Assembly (NCBI GenBank): GCA_032622095.1
Contig: CP136063.1
Span: 183,065,956 to 183,129,955, forward strand
Source of the DNA: Siphonodentalium dalli
Taxonomy: Eukaryota; Mollusca; Scaphopoda; Gadilida; Siphonodentaliidae
Direction: 5' to 3'
Length of the DNA stretch: 64,000 bases
This document shows, piece by piece, positions 10,793-21,851 of the stretch. Every line of letters starts with the position of its first letter. The stretch's first letter is position 1. The notes beneath the pieces are model-generated. The model did no database searches and was not told the DNA's origin. It was given only the letters and a program-made list of their open reading frames with translations. A program made the position numbers and the translations under genes.

Positions 10793-12424
10793 TCAAAAAT
10801 GAACCTGCACATGGCGTCGATTTTGAGATAAATTGTTCGATAATTTCGGATATTCACTGTTCTTGTCAAGCTGGATATGTAACACGTAATAAATATTTAA
10901 TGTTACTATAATATATCTCTTCACAATAGACACACGATCTATCAATTTATTGATGGTGTACCATACAATTTCCCCATTTCGATAAAAATTAGAGGACTTG
11001 TATGTTTTCATCCGTTGTAGTCAGTTTTTTTGTACTTTTTCGAAGATGGACCATACTGGTATAAAAAAGTGTTCCATGTCATAATTAATTGTGTTTTTTT
11101 TCTGGATAACTGATTGTTTTTTTCTGGATAATGATACATATTCTAATAGATGGGAAATATTGGATCCTATACTGGTCTTATGAACGTGAACGTATTGATC
11201 ATATATGGAGATGGTTTTATCATCGACCGCCTTCAACCTCTTTGACTAAACTATCTATCTATACGTACGTATTAAGCAGCCGACCCGATACACCAAAGCA
11301 TCTGATATTTGTTTTTTCTTTATTAGCTCCTTAGTCACTAATTTAGAATTTGAAAATACCACGCCTATACAGAAAGTGGGGGCAATTCCATAGACATAGG
11401 TTCCAATACAGAATATAGAATAATATAGGGACTGCTTGCCGTGTGTATGGAGCCTCTGTGTGTTGTAACTTGTAATATTTTTCAATTTTGAAATGACGTA
11501 GAGCAGACCACCCTATTACCAAGAAGGGCGTTATGGAACAGCATCTGTACAATATATAATAATCCTTTTATTTCAGATAAAAAGAACGCCCTTCTCCCTG
11601 CCACATGGGTGTGTATGGGCTATGTAAAAACGTGACTTATATATCTAAGGAATTAATAAGGACATTTAAAAAAAAAATTTAAATGTTATAACAATTAATA
11701 ATCTTCATAATTGGCACGTACTCGTATAGAACAAACATGTTTCAGTATATTGATAAATTATTTTTCATATCACAGTTCCCTAATATTCCATTGGTCTGTC
11801 ATAATGTTTTGTGTATGTAAGTCCACGTATAAATGCCATGAATACCATTTATTCACAAAATATACCAACAAATGCTGTATAATGTACCAAATCTAACCAT
11901 CACAAATCCGAAAGCTACCAGGAAGAGGCGCCCTAATCAGCCTGTATTAATCGACAACAAGTATAACAGGTGCTGTCATATACTTTGGCCATTTTAGTGT
12001 CCCTCTTTCCCCAACAAAACATCCCTTGGAGATTACAACACTATGTGGTCCATCATCTCAAATGTGTACATAGTTTGATTTGATAGTTTTAACTAATAAG
12101 CTTATCAAGCACTTCCTAATCCCCTCATCATATTTCCAGTTGTCACTTCTCTAGCTCAGCGTGACATTCATAATTTACTAATTCAAAAAGCCCATAGGGC
12201 GAAGCTTTCGCATTCTGTTACTGTTATATTATTATATTGTGTCAACTTACATGAAACCAATACTCTTTTATACAAAACAAAATCAAAGCGACATATATAG
12301 AGTAAGCCGGTAAAATGAGTCTTTTTGTCTAACCGCCTGTTCGCAGAAGCGATCATTGCTGTATAATGCAATTATCTCATTGGCCCACACAGCTAATTGC
12401 GGTAGGGTCAATTCGCCGATGATC

Positions 12425-12760
12425 TAGGCCTTACATGTAGGTACAAGTATACCGGGAGTGACCGTAGGGCCAATGTTGAGGTGATATGCGTGGTATTGGT
12501 ATATCTTGGGCTGTACGGTTTATACGTATGTCTTGAGTGGCTATATGTCCATATGTGTGCCCAATGGGTGTACAGGGAGCAACAATATGGCCAAATGGTG
12601 GAACGAATATGTATACAAGGAGTTGCTCTATTACTAGTACAGTATATACAGCGATTGGCCATGAGTGAGATGTACATTCAAGCCTGGTGTGTATGAATGG
12701 CCGTTTGTGTAGAGTATGGGTATATATGGAAGCTCTGTATGGTCATTGGTGAGGCGTATA
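12425..12760. repeat. Degenerate minisatellite, period about 45 bp (first array)
   Basis: Variants of 'tgtatggccattggtgaggtgtatatgtatacaaggagtgac' follow one another for about seven units. They explain overlapping short reading frames on both strands here. A second array of the same unit lies at 15470-15870. Confidence 0.6.
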
Positions 12761-13320
12761 TGTATAAGGCCCCCAAAAAAAATTGTCTGTTTCCGATTTC
12801 TTGAGCAAACAAATCCAGGTAGGGAAAAATAATTATTTGGCAATTTTTTTTTTTTCAAAATCCATCTATAATGCGCCATATTCTAAAAACAAGATAAAAA
12901 GTTGGTATTCTCAATACTTTGTATCCAGTTGCTGCAGTTTCTTGACAAAAAACTAGTTTTATATCTGACAATATACCAAGAATATGCACCAGAAAGTGAT
13001 CTGAGTTCAAAGAAGGGACATGAAAATGCTATCTCCCATGGCTCATGGCACTGTGACACAATGTTGGGCAATACTGTACATGACAACATTGATACTATCG
13101 GCATTGCTAGCAAAAGTCTGGACAACTTCCATGTCATCATGTTGACATCGCATTTTCACCTGGCCATATGCCACTCTCAGAACAGAACAGATTTATTCCT
13201 GAGATTGGGATTCATCTGCAACCACAAATACAAGTGCACATGTATTTTAATAGAAGTAAATTGTTTTTGAAAATTCCATCTAAAATTATTGCTGCTTAAT
13301 GTAAACATAGTATATAGAAT

Positions 13321-13462
13321 ATCCATATAGTTTGACAAGAAACAAGGTTTATTTTCGCGAGTATGATTCAGCAAATGGGGGACCGAGCTTTGGAGAGGTT
13401 CCCCATTTGCTGAATCATACGAGCGAAATAAACCTAGTATCTCCTCAAACTTTATGGGTATT
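13321..13462. repeat. Imperfect palindrome with about 64-bp arms
   Basis: GTATGATTCAGCAAATGGGG is exactly inverted across a 17-base centre. The match continues outward with mismatches through GGTTTATTTTCGC and AGTTTGA. This is the usual shape of a foldback MITE. The target duplication is not clear. Confidence 0.8.
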
Positions 13463-13743
13463 GTTTTTATCCATCGCCAAAGTTTAAAAGTTGATAATGT
13501 CTATTACATTTGTTTAAATGGCACAAGAATTTAATGGGGAATTTCTTTAGGAAACAGTTAAATCGATTGCAAGATTTTTGGTTGTAGTTCTGAGCGCATG
13601 ACTTTATTATGATAGCTGAAGTATCCGTTATTGCTTTATTTTAGCACATGCTAAAGCCATGGTTTATTTTACAGCCTTTATCTATTTAGTAGGTGACAAA
13701 GGTGATGGATAAAAGGCGACATAGATCTGTTTTATATGTCAAT

Positions 13744-15373
13744 TAGGCCTAAAAAAAAAATACCTTTGTTTCCCCTAACTGAGCTGAAAAATATAGGTGC
13801 GGGCGAGCGGTTTTTTTGGGTTTTTTTTTTGGTGGAAATCTTCCAAAAGTTCTCACTTTCCCATGTATATATACATGTCAGGTGTGATTTGAATGCTGGA
13901 AATTTCATTATGATATTGGAAGGAGATCAGCAAGACACAAGGCATAACATAGAATAGCATAGTATTTATTTGTATTTAAAATCACAAAGTACAATAAAAA
14001 GTAAATATTCAATACCAATTCAATCAAAAATATCCTACAGGTACCGGTATACCAACATATGCTACCATTTTCACTTTAAAAGTGTTTAAAATATCGCTAA
14101 CAAAACACTCCTTTTTACCCATGTATTCTAGGCTATTCCACAACAAATAGTTTGAAAGTTTGATGTAGCCACGTGCATGACGACATATCCACGGCCCGTT
14201 TTTGATAACAATTCATCAAACGGCATTTTTCTTTGACCCCAATTCAAAGACATCACATCAAAGGAAATGAGCCGACTGAACTAGTTGCAAGTTACACCAT
14301 GTTCATGTCAATTTCGCAGACCCGATTGATTGTCGATTTCAGCATGGTCATCAAAATAATCATTGGTGAATTTGGTGGTGACCTATACGTGACGTCATAC
14401 GAGGCTGACTGGATGGAATGACATTGTCTTCGACTATTTAAAGTTAATCATTAATGGAAAGTTGTGTTGGGTGAAAGACTTTGAAAAGATTAATTACAGA
14501 TAGTAAAATTAATAAATAAATTTCTTTAATATCTGACTATTTATAATAATGCTTGTACAGTTTTATTCCTGCGTCCTGACAACTGATACACATGTTATAA
14601 TATGCTCAATTTAATTGAACAAACAGTGAAGTCAGCTGCGCAATTAAATGTCACGTGACATGCACTTTCGGTTTCTACAGTTTATACCCGTTTTACGCTG
14701 TGTGTACTATATAGATATATTTGTTGTGCTGCGTATGCATACATTTTGATTTTTGATAGTCTGACACATAAATCAAAATGTCTACACGTTGACGAACAAT
14801 CACGGCGTCATCATCGTAGCCTGGCTCTAACCCAAAGTGTCACATGCTTCCCGGCGATCCCTACTGTAATATATTGTTCAAACATAGACCCAGGTACGGC
14901 CGGTGTATTGAAGAGGAGATGGCTGTATATCAAGTTTGTGTTTGGTAAATCACTTCCCCCATGTTTACTGGTCATTTATTCAACAAAACATCGTCATATT
15001 TTAAAACAGTTTATTGAAGAAAAACAAGCACCTGATTTCTATTTAGACAATCGGAAATGCCGATGTTGAAACCCGAGTACCGATTGTCATCCGATGGGCC
15101 ACAATCGGCCGATTCCGATTGTCGTTCCCGATTATCGGCTCATCACTAGAAGATTTAAACGAAAACGATGTATTTTTTATTTTCCGTGGGCGCCGCCATT
15201 TTACGAAATGCGCCCGGACGTCGAGCCATTAGAAACGGGGCCTATTATAAAGCGACGAACTGAGACAAACAGCGTCGGCAGCTATTTTCGAAAAAGAAAA
15301 AAAAAATTTGGTGCGGGAGGTTTTAATAGGTGCGGGCGGGTTAGGGGAAACAAAGGTATTTTTTTTTAGGCCT
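13744..15373. mobile_element. DNA transposon, TIR TAGGCCTAAAAAAAAATACCT
   Basis: TAGGCCTAAAAAAAAAATACCTTTGTTTCCCCTAAC at the left end is inverted at 15340-15373, and AGGTGCGGGCG is also shared inside. A third, diverged copy of the end lies near 4035-4075. The 1.6 kb interior includes short ORFs (14746-15069 and 15094-15369) that I cannot assign, and a sub-region near 15090-15150 (CCGATTATCGGCTCATCACTAG) that looks like the end of a hAT element. No target duplication was recognised. Confidence 0.55.
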
Positions 15374-15469
15374 TACATGCATAATTTTTTTTATTTTTTT
15401 TACATTTTGGATAACAAATCCAGGACGGCCCAATTTCGGCAGGTAGGTCGGGAAACCGGAAACACAGAT

Positions 15470-15870
15470 GTTTCACTGGAGTGACTATGGTTATGGTTGC
15501 AGTGTATATGTATATCTTGAGTGGCTATATGCCCATGTGTGTGGCAAATATATATACAGGGAGTGATTGTATGGCCACTGATGAGGCGAATAAGTATACA
15601 AATTCTTAAGAAGTGACTATGATCATCGATATGGTGAACAAGTACACATGGAGTGACCATATATCATGGTGAGGTGTAGGGTTACACCTGGTGTGACTGC
15701 ATTACTGTATAGTCAGTGTGGGTGTACGGATATGCCAAGTGTGGCTGTATGGTAAATCGTGAGGTGTATGTATATAAAGTGGGTACATGGTCATTTGTGT
15801 GGTGTTCATGTATATATGGAATGATTGCATGTTCATGGGTTGGTTGTGCAGGTGTACATTTGGGTGACAA
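15470..15870. repeat. Degenerate minisatellite, period about 45 bp (second array)
   Basis: The unit is the same as at 12425-12760, here about nine units, with words such as 'cttgagtggctatatgcccatgtgtgtgg' shared between the two arrays. From 15880 to 16700 nothing recognisable was seen. Confidence 0.6.
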
Positions 15871-16707
15871 TCGCTTTTCACAATGACTCATGGATATGTT
15901 AATTGATAGAGAGGTAATGTCAGAGTGTTCCCTAGCATGATGGCATGTTATCTGCACAATGGAGGAAATGGTTTTCCTGACATAAGTCAAACAATTTTGA
16001 TGCCAATGGGCCAGAATTTTGGTGTTATTGGGCATAGCCACATACTATGGCTCAGTTTCAAAGTTCTGCCAATTTCCGTTTAAAACATGGCCAGAATCCC
16101 AAAAGAAGTTAATTGGGGAATGCTTGTTCCCATGGCAACTAGGGCCAAAGTGTGGGTATGATGAAACCTAATTTGAGGATACATGTATATATATGACATT
16201 TCAGAGCTGCAAAGTAATCTTGAAGCAGGAATTCAGATTCTTATCATGTGCACAAAAGCTACTACCTGAACTTCAATTTGTGAACAACCTGCCTATCTTG
16301 AAACTGCCAATTCGCGCCAACCAATGTTCATATAGAACTTCGTTTATTGTGGTCAATCAATAACTAAATCTGAAAAATCTGTTATGTTGTCTTTATGGAT
16401 TAAAGACGATGATAATATCTTAAATTGAAACTTATCACATGAAAATTTAAAACTGTGCTCTATTTTTCTTTTGTTGCTGTTCTACTATTCTCATGTTACT
16501 TGTTTGCATTTACCAATAAAAAAATCCAACTCTTAATTTTATCATTCAGTCCCACAATTCAGTCCAATTCCCTTCAATAATCTATCAGTATAAAGATCAA
16601 ATTAAAGCCCTTTGATTAAAGCCCTTTGTAATCAGCACCTCCACTAATTAAACATATCGTTGTGTAAACATGCATGACTAATCCGCCGTAATCCACCTTC
16701 GGCGAGA

Positions 16708-16770
16708 GGGACTTGCTGCATATACCGGGGACTTGCTGCATATACCGGGGACTTGCTGCATATCCAGGGA
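16708..16770. repeat. 20-bp tandem repeat, three units, inverse of the array at 8821
   Basis: GGGGACTTGCTGCATATACC occurs three times. Read on the other strand it is the GCAGCAAGTCCC unit at 8821-8890, and the flanks (TAATTGCAGTCCCTGG, ATGCCAGT) match too. Confidence 0.75.
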
Positions 16771-17037
16771 CTGCAATTAGTGTAACCGGACTGGCATAGT
16801 GCAATTCCACAACGCCGACGGAGAATGAAATTTGTGAAAAAATAAAATCTATTGCCTAAACAGTTAATAATCTGATAGTTATCTCAAATTCATCGTTTAA
16901 GTAATGAAAGCCTACATTGTATGCCATTGTTAACCTACTAGTACTTGCGCTACTAAAATATATGACCAAAGTGGCTTGAAAATAAATGAGGAAATTTATA
17001 ATAACAATTACTAAATATTGGCCTATACCCCGATGAC

Positions 17038-17355
17038 CTCAAGACGTGCGGCGATCAGGCATTTTCGGTAGCTGGGCCATTTCTTTGGAACCAACTACCC
17101 ATTTCTATAAAAATTGCACTAGATATTTCGGAATTAAATTGGCCATCAAGACTCATATTTTCCAAATTGCTTTCTCGCCTAGGGACAAGAGGACCCGCTG
17201 AAATACACCGTATGATTTGATGAAACCATGGTGTCTAAATTTATTTAATTCATGTATATATACATGTATATGTATATATTTGTCCATGTGAAGCTGAGAG
17301 CACCCTGGTGGATTTGTGGCTCAAAACTGCATTACTATTATTATTATTATTTTAC
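17038..17355 (+). pseudogene. LINE 3' end: RT C-terminus plus (ATT)n tail
   Basis: From 17040 the + strand reads L-K-T-C-G-D-Q-A-F-S-V-A-G-P-F-L-W-N-Q-L-P. This is the characteristic C-terminal phrase of CR1/L2-type LINE proteins ('GDRAFSVAAP.LWN.LP'), followed by a degraded 'FK..L...LF' part. About 150 bases later the sequence ends in an ATT microsatellite (17328-17352), the usual 3' terminus of these LINEs. It is a 5'-truncated dead insertion. Confidence 0.8.
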
Positions 17356-17462
17356 TAAGTATTTAAATAGGTAGATTCATGCTATAACACAATTTAAGTT
17401 GATATTCCTGTCCCTGATGTCCAATTTGGAAAAATTGGTTTTCAGAATACTCCATACTGGAT

Positions 17463-19476
17463 GTAATGTCAGTCACAAAAAAAATTCTAATGCATGACAA
17501 TATAACAACCATATCTTAGATACACTCATTATATTTGAGCCTGAAATTCTGTGTTCCAAGTATTAAAGTGCCCTTCGATGTCTAAGTTGACTGTTAGCAA
17601 GAGTTATAATATGTAATGTCAGTCACGCGTAATGTCAGTCAAGGCATGTAATGTCAGTCACATTTTGCGATTGTTTCTATTCTGCTAGATGACATAAAAT
17701 CTTGTCAGAACATATATAATTGGATTTGTAAATGTATGCATTTGCATATAGGTGTCTTTGCTACTAGTAATTTAGAATACTGCTCTCATAGATGTACTCT
17801 TGTGTGCCAAATAAACATATATGTACATTCATTAATTTTATTAAAATGTTCCACCCTGCACAATGCTTATTCGAGTCTGCATGTTTTTTTGAAAATTGAG
17901 GCTCGATAGTGGAGTCCATAACGGCTGCTGGTGCAAATAAAATACCAGAATATCAGTTCTCAAAGCAGCGGTCGTGTGACAAACATCATAGTATTCTTAC
18001 AAGAACACGTGGAATTGTTGTTATTATGTTGTTGCACTTCCGGGCATTTGAATAATTATTGCCATTTTTGTGAGAATTGATATCATGCTTCCACCCTGTA
18101 CTTTTATTCCGCCCTGCACTATTATTGTCCCCCCGAAATTTTTTATTTTTGGGGGACTATAGAAACGGGCTCCGTCCGTCCATGCATCCGTCCGTCCGTC
18201 ACACTTTTGAGTACCTTCATGGTGTAATCATCTCCTCCTACAGATTTCATCCCAGAGATTTGAAACTTCAGAATATTGTTACCCATATATTGAAGATGTG
18301 CAACATGTACCGGTATATAGATGACGGAAAAATTATTTTTTGACGGAGTTATCAACCCTTTTCGATAAAAAACATTTTTTATAATTTTCAGTATGAGGGT
18401 ACCTTCATGGTGTAATCAACTCCTCCTACAGTTTTCATCCTAGAGATTTGAAACTTCAGAATATTGTTGCCGATATATTGAAGATGTGCAACATGTATAT
18501 AGATGACAGAAAAATTATTTTTTTACAGAGTTATTAACCCTTTTCTTTAACAAAGCGGCATCGACTTGCCACGTTTTCGGGGGACATAGTGGTCAACTGA
18601 CCTTTTATTAATTTTGTCAGAAGTTTCCACACTGTACTTATATTCCGCCCTGCACTTCTATTTGGCACATGAGAGTATGTATTGTGAGCATTGTATGTAC
18701 ATGTATGTGTATTTCAAGAAATGTTTCACAACATAGCTAAGATTCGATAAATGAATGCACATAGTGTTCTGTCCATATGTACACCACCGTTTATTGTCCA
18801 ATTTTTTGCGCCACACTCTGGATTTCTGTATTCTTGATGGCAAACTTAAGTTTTTCAAGCTAAACCTCTGGGATATTTCAATTAAAAGGGTCAATAACCT
18901 ACTGCTTGCCATTGTCATGTTCATATGCCTTATATGGGAATAAAATATATTAAATGCATTTAAGCTCCATAAAATATGATTGGTAGGGCGTAATTACTCA
19001 TTTTGATTGGAAACGATTGGAAATATTTCGTCTATTTCACAGAATAATGTTCAAAATCATGTCAAAATTGCTTGAAAATGGCTATATTCTAAAAAATCAC
19101 AAAATTAATGTAATGTCAGTCACGAACAGTTTGTGTTACAAAAAATATTTCATGTCAATTCTAAGGTTAAATTTTGCTTTAACATTATTTTGAAATATCT
19201 ACCATGAAAATCATATGAGTTTCTGTAAATTTAAGCCTGATTTAATATGAAATTAAGTTAGAACAGTGCCTAGATATTTTCATGTAATGTCAGTTATGCA
19301 ACCATTGAAAGATGCCATGTTATCATCGCTTGACTAAATTCGGAACTAATACACATATTTGGGTGCACCCTGGCACAAGACAAAATCACACATAGCAGTA
19401 TGATTTATATTTAGATGTGTAGCCCATATCATCCAATTGAATTTGGAAATGTTCTTTGATTATAATGTCAGTCACA
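17463..19476 (+). repeat. Dispersed TAATGTCAGTCAC motif, seven near copies
   Basis: TAATGTCAGTCAC or a one- to three-base variant occurs near 17465, 17613, 17630, 17648, 19111, 19286 and 19464. All are on the same strand in otherwise unrelated AT-rich sequence. Nothing else here explains it. It may be a subterminal binding-site array of a DNA transposon or a decayed satellite. Confidence 0.7.
18134..18600 (+). repeat. CGTCCGTCC-type long repeat with two tandem units
   Basis: It starts at 'GTCCCCCCGAAA', has CCGTCCGTCCATGCATCCGTCCGTCCGTC, then two tandem units of about 190 bp (TACCTTCATGGTGTAATCA..CTCCTCCTACAG.TTTCATCC). It is flanked on both sides by the phrase 'TTCC(A)C(C)CTGTACTTTTATTCCGCCCTGCAC'. 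Such repeats are common in bivalve genomes. Confidence 0.7.
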
Positions 19477-19714
19477 TGGAATTGCCCAATTTATCATGTT
19501 AAGTTGAGAAGGTGAGATCCCGGGTCTTGAAGGCGAGATGTGTTGCAGCCCTGTTACAGCAATTAGCAAAAAATTGCCTATGCTAAAAAAATGACCTAGG
19601 CCTGAAATATTTCCTCAGCCTAGAATTCACATACTTATACATATAGTTGCATGCTCTACACATACAAGTATAATTTCAGCTCACAATTATAACTTGGCCT
19701 GTTATCATCTATGG

Positions 19715-19790
19715 GAAGTCGTTAGCCAAGAGGTAGCATACTGGTCTCTCGTGCTGGCAGGGATCTAAACCTGGTCAGGGTATTCTGACA
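19715..19790 (+). repeat. tRNA-like SINE head
   Basis: TAGCCAAGAGGTAGCATACTGG resembles a tRNA A box, and GGGATCTAAACC about 35 bases on resembles a B box. Between them stands TCTCTCGTGCTGG, a phrase usual in tRNA-derived SINEs. The cloverleaf is not complete, so this is a SINE relic rather than a tRNA gene. From 19800 to 20640 nothing is recognised. Confidence 0.45.
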
Positions 19791-20642
19791 AAAATCAGAT
19801 TGGGTCTGGCTTTAATAGCATTTCTGATTGATAAGATACATGTGTAAAGAATGTTATCTTCTGTAGTCCTTGGCATTCAACAATGAAATTTTGCTGTCTG
19901 CAGATTTCCACAGTGCAACACAGTGTTTCAATTTTGCACAAAACATTGGCAGTTCTGAGATTTGCCTCGGCCAAAAAATAGTCAACAAAATTTCTTTTTA
20001 CAACAGTAGGCATTATTAAAGTTTGTAAGCTGCATCCCTGTTGTGTCAATTTTTTTTACCTAATAAATTTGAAACCACCTCACATGCGATTCATAATAAT
20101 GTTTAATACATCCAACAGATAAATCCATTTTATATTCACATCTAATTTTATTTTACCTATTATTTTTATGTTTATGATCGATAGCCGACGCTAATTAACA
20201 GGGCTGGTGTTGTGGAGACTCAGATCACTGTCCTGTAGTGTAGTACTAGTAGCGCTCGAAATTAGCTAGCTATACTCTCACTCTCAGGTGCCAAAATATT
20301 AGTGATCGATGGGGATTTAGGCTGAAATTAAATATATTGATGGCCATTTCACTCTATGCCTCAATGCCAAATAATAGTGATCATTCAGAAATTTCTCCAA
20401 AATTAATAATTGACATATAAGTGGTCTATGATTTGATCTGTTGAAGTTTTTAGCCCTCATATAGGCGATATGTGATTGTATTCAGAAAGATATTCTTTGG
20501 TCAGCATGGGTTTATAAAATGGTTTTTGTGCAACATGTTAAACAAATGTTATCTGAAGCCTGTTCATTACTTCAATATTTCTACTCAGTACCCAAGATGC
20601 TCCATCCCATAGTTTCTGCAAAAAAGTTATCAGCCCATTAAC

Positions 20643-20859
20643 TACAGTAATGCTCTAAGTAATCGACTTCTTAACCACAGCAGAATTATGGGTAACTTTT
20701 CAGGATTTAGTCGGAAATATGGCTTGTTGTCATTCATTGGAATGCTCTCGGGGAGAGCTTTCCGATGAATGGCAACAAGCCATATTTCCAACTAAATCCT
20801 GAAAAGTTACCCATAATTCTGCTGTGGTTAAGAAGTCGATTACTTAGAGCATTACTGTA
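20643..20859. mobile_element. Tc1/mariner-like palindromic MITE (family M), copy 1
   Basis: This is the reference description for family M. The element is almost a complete palindrome of about 215 bp. It starts TACAGTAATGCCCTAA and reads on through a CCACAGCAGAATTATGGGTA block, a TTTCAGGATTTAGTCGGAAA block and GGCTTGTTGCCATTCATCGG to a central AGAGCTTTCC loop, then back to GGGCATTACTGTA. The CAGT ends flanked by TA are those of Tc1/mariner elements. At least 12 full, half or nested copies occur in this window. All lack coding capacity. Confidence 0.9.
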
Positions 20860-20919
20860 TCTGAGCTATCTGTTTGCTTTACCGGGTTGTATTACAGTAT
20901 TACCAATATATTTCACAGT

Positions 20920-21290
20920 CCTTCCCATGAGGAAAACACAGCGAGAGCACTTATTTGCTCTCTCAATTCAGAAGACGGGTGTAATTGCGCCCATAATATA
21001 ATCGTAAGTTGGATTTTATCAAACAATATGTCATTTTGGGATAGACCTATGCCCATTTAAACTTTCACATGCCCATAATTTAACTGAGATGGGAAACAGT
21101 CCTTCCCAGGAGGAAAACACAACCAGAACACTTATTTGCTCCCGCAATTCATAAGAGGGTGTAATTGCACCATGTAATATAATCATAAGTTGGGTGTTTC
21201 TCAAACAAAATGTCATAATGGGACATACACCTACATGTCTATCTACATGTAGTCACACTTTCACATGCCCATAATTGAATTGAAACAGAA
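20920..21290. repeat. Two tandem units of about 180 bp
   Basis: The unit begins TCCTTCCCA(T/G)GAGGAAAACACA and runs to CACATGCCCATAATT. The second unit starts at 21099. Nothing coding is supported. Confidence 0.75.
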
Positions 21291-21304
21291 AATGATAAAA
21301 ATAA

Positions 21305-21591
21305 ACCTTTAAATAGTTCAATATTGAATCAACGATTACAGTCATCATAATCATTTTGACAAGAGGAACGAGTGCACATTTTAGCACCTGGAAATTGAAA
21401 ATTGTGAGTGTGTACGGGTGCGAGAGCAATCGCTCCCGTCTGCTGGGAAGGGTTGGGGAAAGGTTCTAAATACACCTTCAAAAAGTTCAATATTGAATCA
21501 ACTAGTACAGTGACCATGAACATTTTGACAAGAGGGACGTGAAGTGACTTCTCTCTGAATATACCAGTCTGCATATGTCTCAACTGCATAT
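21305..21591. repeat. Two tandem units of about 167 bp
   Basis: The phrase AGTTCAATATTGAATCAAC...ACAGT...CATTTTGACAAGAGG occurs at 21317 and again at 21484. The reading frame on the minus strand across it follows the repeat and is not called. Confidence 0.7.
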
Positions 21592-21851
21592 TTAACCCTT
21601 TACCCAACAAACCGGCCAAAACCGGCCAAATAAAGCTTCAACAGCCTAAAATATCTTCGGTCTGTCTCAATAGAACCATACAAATATGGATATCATTGGA
21701 ACCGGCTCCTTGACCACATTGTGATAGTTACAGTTATGCCCTGTGCCAATGCATTCTCTTATATATGCGAGTCGACCATAGGTCGCCTCGCATATATAAG
21801 AGAATGCATTGGCCTAAAAAAAATCTTTTTTAAACACTTTTTACCATTTTT

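Noticed and set aside
12902-13270. 122-codon + ORF and an overlapping 85-codon antisense ORF
   Set aside because: Both strands are open in the same place, but neither shows a known motif. It follows a minisatellite and may be part of the same unknown element; not enough to call a gene.
13736-13957. ORF starting M-S-I-R-P-K-K-K-I-P-L, resembling the MEK N-terminal docking peptide
   Set aside because: The sequence is the terminal repeat TAGGCCTAAAAAAAAATACCTTTGTTTCCCC, which recurs near 4035 and inverted at 15340-15373. The Lys run is just its A-tract, and no phase-2 donor follows.
14746-15069. 107-codon + ORF
   Set aside because: Lies inside a TIR element, shows no transposase motif, and could be chance.
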